Origin: Hansfordia pulvinata
Taxonomy: Eukaryota; Ascomycota; Sordariomycetes; Xylariales
NCBI GenBank assembly: GCA_006538405.1
Contig: BJKQ01000008.1
Span: 2,418,001 to 2,482,000 of the forward strand
Length of the DNA stretch: 64,000 nucleotides
Direction: 5' to 3'
A program made the position numbers and the translations under genes. The notes under the pieces were generated by a model that was not told the origin of the DNA, made no database searches, and saw nothing but the letters and a program-made list of their open reading frames with translations. Below, piece after piece: positions 61,277 through 64,000 of the stretch. Within the stretch, counting starts at the first letter, position 1. Every line of letters starts with the position of its first letter.

Positions 61277-62440
61277 GGTGAGCGAGTCTGGTCTTGGGTG
61301 GTTCTACGCAGCAAGTCTGGTAGAGATCGGGGACTCTTGGAGGCGGCGTCGTCCGTGGAGAGATGAGGAGGCGTGGAGCGAGGAGGTGGGTTTGTGGGAA
61401 GGGAAAGGTGACGACGCGGGACCGGTGGAAGTGGCGATGCGGACGGGACACTGCGCGGTTAGGAACGAGTTAGATATCCTGACCTTGCTTCGCAAGGCAA
61501 GTGCGATGGCTTGCGTTGCGCTGTGCTGTGCAATCGCAAAGAGGCAGAACACGTAGATAGGTACCTAACATAAGGTAGGTACGGGGTTGCAGCTGAGTGA
61601 CGATTGCAGAGGGCTGCACGGCAAGAGCGACATCCGACCTGCTGGAATCGGGCTAGTTATTTCTTGCCTTGCATGTTATACACAGGTAGGCGTGGTAGGG
61701 TAGGTAGGTAGGTAGGCAATTACAATTACCTACAATCAACCAGGAGTACCAACCTCCAGTCCTCGTACGAGTACCTCCACCTGTTCTTCGTTAAATCATT
61801 GGCACCCAGCTTGAGTGGAACCTGACATTACACACATGCGTGCACGGGACCACCAGCAACCAGCCCGTCTCTGCTCAGTACGGCATCGAAACCCTCTTTC
61901 GCGACAGGCGCATCGATGTTTGGGGAGGTGGGGTTGGCAGTGTCAGGCCGAGGGGGGCGCGGAAGCTCGAGATCCCGAGACGACGATCACCGACGTTCCG
62001 CAGACCTCGTCATACCGCGAGTACGAGCGCCTGGTAGCCTTTCCCGGCCAGCCGAGTGCGCTCATTGGCCGAGGCAGGCATGGCTTATGATTGACCAATG
62101 GACTCTGGTGACGTCGAGCTTGACAACTTTGGAGACTGACTACATGTAGCTCAATGGGCCATTGTACTCGAGGGAAGTGCCTCGTGGCTCCGCATAGTGG
62201 CTCCGCATAGGCACTGGCGAGCGGACAGATGCAGTAGAGGCTGGGGAAAAGGGGGATAATTTTTATAAAGGATCCAGTCATGTCATCTTTTTTCCTTTCA
62301 TCACGCAGGCAACATCGCCAGACGAAGCTGGACTGGCGACTCATATATGGTGTATAGGCATATATATACCCAGGCGTGCCCCTCTTGAGAGGAGAGCACA
62401 GCAAAAATCACGGCCACTCAGCCAAAAACCACCCGCCCAC
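61277..62440. other. Intergenic region upstream of the EXPERA-like gene
   Basis: No supported gene is present. It holds GGTA tracts at 61570-61582 and 61695-61716 and a palindromic CTCGTACGAG word at 61763-61772. Confidence 0.55.
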
Positions 62441-63329
62441 TCACGCCTTGACGTTGCGGACGGCGCTCGAGGTCAGCATGCGCACGTACCAGCGGTGCAG
62501 GAACTCGATCTTGGGGGGCACGGGGTGGGCGGCGCCGGGGGCGAAGTCGCCGGCGCTGCTGTAGAGGGCCGACTTGAAGACGAACTCGGCCTGCTGGGCG
62601 TCGCGGTCGATGCGCGCGCTCAGGGCGACCAGGCCGTCCGAGGCGCGAAGGCCGGGCTCCATGGGCGAGCCGCCGCACCGCACAAACACCTCGGACCCCG
62701 TGTTCTCCACCACCTCGAAGTGGTTCGAGAAGCGCAGGCCCCGGCCGAACCGCGACGCCGCCAGGTCCTTGACCCGCCACAGGTTGTCCTCGGCGCCGGG
62801 CGGGTTGTCGTACCGCTCCTGCAGCCGGCTCTGCGCGTAGAAACCTGGAGAGAGGTGGGGACAGAGAGAGAAAGTCAGTCAGTCAGTCGATCGTTCAGCC
62901 ATTGGTGGTGGGACCAGAAGAAGATGATATAAAAGCAAGAGAGAGAGAGAGCGAGAGAGAGAGAGGGGCAGGAGGAGAAGGAGGAAGGGAGAGGATATCA
63001 ATTTTGCAAGAAGAAGAAGAAGAAAGGAACGACATACCCCACCGGCTCCAGACACCGCGGCAGAACTCGAGGGTCAGGGCCTCCTCGTCGTCGCGCAGCT
63101 CGGGGCGGATCTTGCTGAGGGGCACGCGCTTGGTGACGACGTCCTGCAGCGCGGGGTTGCCCTTGGGGTTGTACTTCTGGTAGGTGCGCGACTGGAACAG
63201 CGGGTCGTCCCGGGTCAGGTCGACGAGCGTCGTGGTGGCGGCCAGGTAGGCGGCGCCGACGCCGACGGACGTGATGCTGCCCGCGACGCCGGCGGCGCCC
63301 GCCAGCAGGGTCGATCGGATGAGGCCCAT
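62441..63329 (-). CDS. Conserved uncharacterised fungal protein
   Basis: Exons are 63329-63038 and 62844-62441 (donor GTATGT, acceptor CCAG), 231 aa. The N terminus is hydrophobic and small-residue rich (about residues 8-32, GAAGVAGSITSVGVGAAYLA), either a signal anchor or a TM segment. The body contains DDPLFQSRTYQKYNP, FCRGVWSRWGFYAQSRLQER, FEVVENTGSEVFVRCGGSP and SDGLVALSARID, a pattern I know from fungal proteins of unknown function but cannot name. The joint W-G-F-Y at the splice fits relatives. The intron holds a GA microsatellite (62937-62964) and an AGA tract. No role is proposed. Confidence 0.8.
62937..62964. repeat. (GA)n microsatellite in intron
   Basis: A GA tract with one GCGA break inside the intron of the neighbouring uncharacterised gene. 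Confidence 0.85.
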
Positions 63330-64000
63330 GTTTGTGTTGGTCGGCTGGCTGGCTGGCTGGCGGGTATGTTGCCTGTCAATCGGACTATCCTTTTTCTTCT
63401 TCTTCTTCTAGAGTGTCGGGGAGGTGAATTGGGTCGCGGGGATGCTGCGGTGGTCTGCGAGCGTCGGAGGTCGTCGGGGGTTTGGTGGGAGCGATGGTGA
63501 GCAAGCGGGCGTTGGCGATAAGGGCAGCTACGTAACTGATCAGTGGATGGGATGGATGAGCTGTTACGAGTACGGTACCTGCTACGACTCATGTGGACAT
63601 GTATGCGCTGTATGGGGAGCTGTCCGACGGGGTACGCGGGGGCACTGGGGGTAATCACTCGTACTGGCGTCCGGAAATCGGGAAATTGGCCGGTGTTGGG
63701 TGTTGGACACCCTCGCACGAGCACGACACCCCCGGCGAAGCGGAGCGGAGCAGAAAAGAGAAGAGGCGCGGCCCCAGTTACTGCTTTGGCCCAGAACAGC
63801 TCGGCTTCACGATCCATCAATGGCTGCTGCAGCGTCTGCTCTCGCCGTCTTTTCTACGAGGACGGACCCGTCTTATCTGTACGGAGAATCGCACTGCGCG
63901 TGCCGACTCCATCTGAAGCGGGTGCAAACACATACGAGACGCGTTTATCCGTACCGCGCAGGCAGGCAGCTGGAGCAGTGGACTCCCATGTTCCACGTCC
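63330..64000. other. Intergenic region at right edge
   Basis: The left part is the promoter of the uncharacterised gene. It holds GGCT units (63347-63362), a CTT tract (63391-63409) and TACGAGTA near 63563. No supported ORF. Confidence 0.55.

Overview
The window is nuclear DNA of a GC-rich filamentous ascomycete, most likely a Sordariomycete. Evidence: short spliceosomal introns (about 50-160 nt, one of 420) with GTAAGT/GTATGT-type donors, CTAAC/CTGAC branch points and pyrimidine-AG acceptors; Pezizomycotina-specific gene families; and a eukaryotic ribosomal protein gene. No species can be named from this stretch. I support 15 protein-coding genes, one TA-flanked inverted-repeat element and several microsatellites and minisatellites. 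I saw no tRNA, rRNA or CRISPR array.

Layout: 1-1310 (-) single-pass membrane protein running off the left edge; 1311-7895 gene-poor; 7896-10215 (+) Myb/SANT-like protein; 10713-12030 (-) Ap4A phosphorylase/ATP adenylyltransferase; 12031-18538 gene-poor; 18539-21609 (+) secreted GH55 beta-1,3-glucanase with a long Ser/Gly tail; 22621-23707 (+) FIT/SCS3 lipid-droplet protein; 24580-27058 (-) secreted sulfatase; 27059-33020 gene-poor; 33021-35183 (-) F-box/WD40 protein; 35184-39833 gene-poor; 39834-40334 (+) small four-TM protein; 41299-42484 (+) zinc alcohol dehydrogenase; 42936-44211 (-) Cys-rich single-TM protein; 45998-47107 (+) ribosomal protein eS7; 47922-49761 (-) dynactin p62; 50110-50641 MITE-like element; 50644-56246 gene-poor; 56247-59451 (+) large conserved fungal protein (DUF8004-like); 60333-61276 (-) EXPERA-like membrane protein; 62441-63329 (-) conserved uncharacterised protein.

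The genes are housekeeping, secreted and membrane functions without a shared pathway. There is no secondary-metabolite cluster, defence island or other obvious new system. Five of the fifteen genes are interrupted by a reading-frame step of the same sign (one base missing), four of them at a run of G or C where the family sequence or the resumed frame fixes the site well. This points to assembly undercalls rather than five independent pseudogenes. The gene-poor blocks are not featureless: they carry many copies of a palindromic TACTCGTA/TACGAGTA word, GGTA/CCTA tracts and several small tandem repeats.
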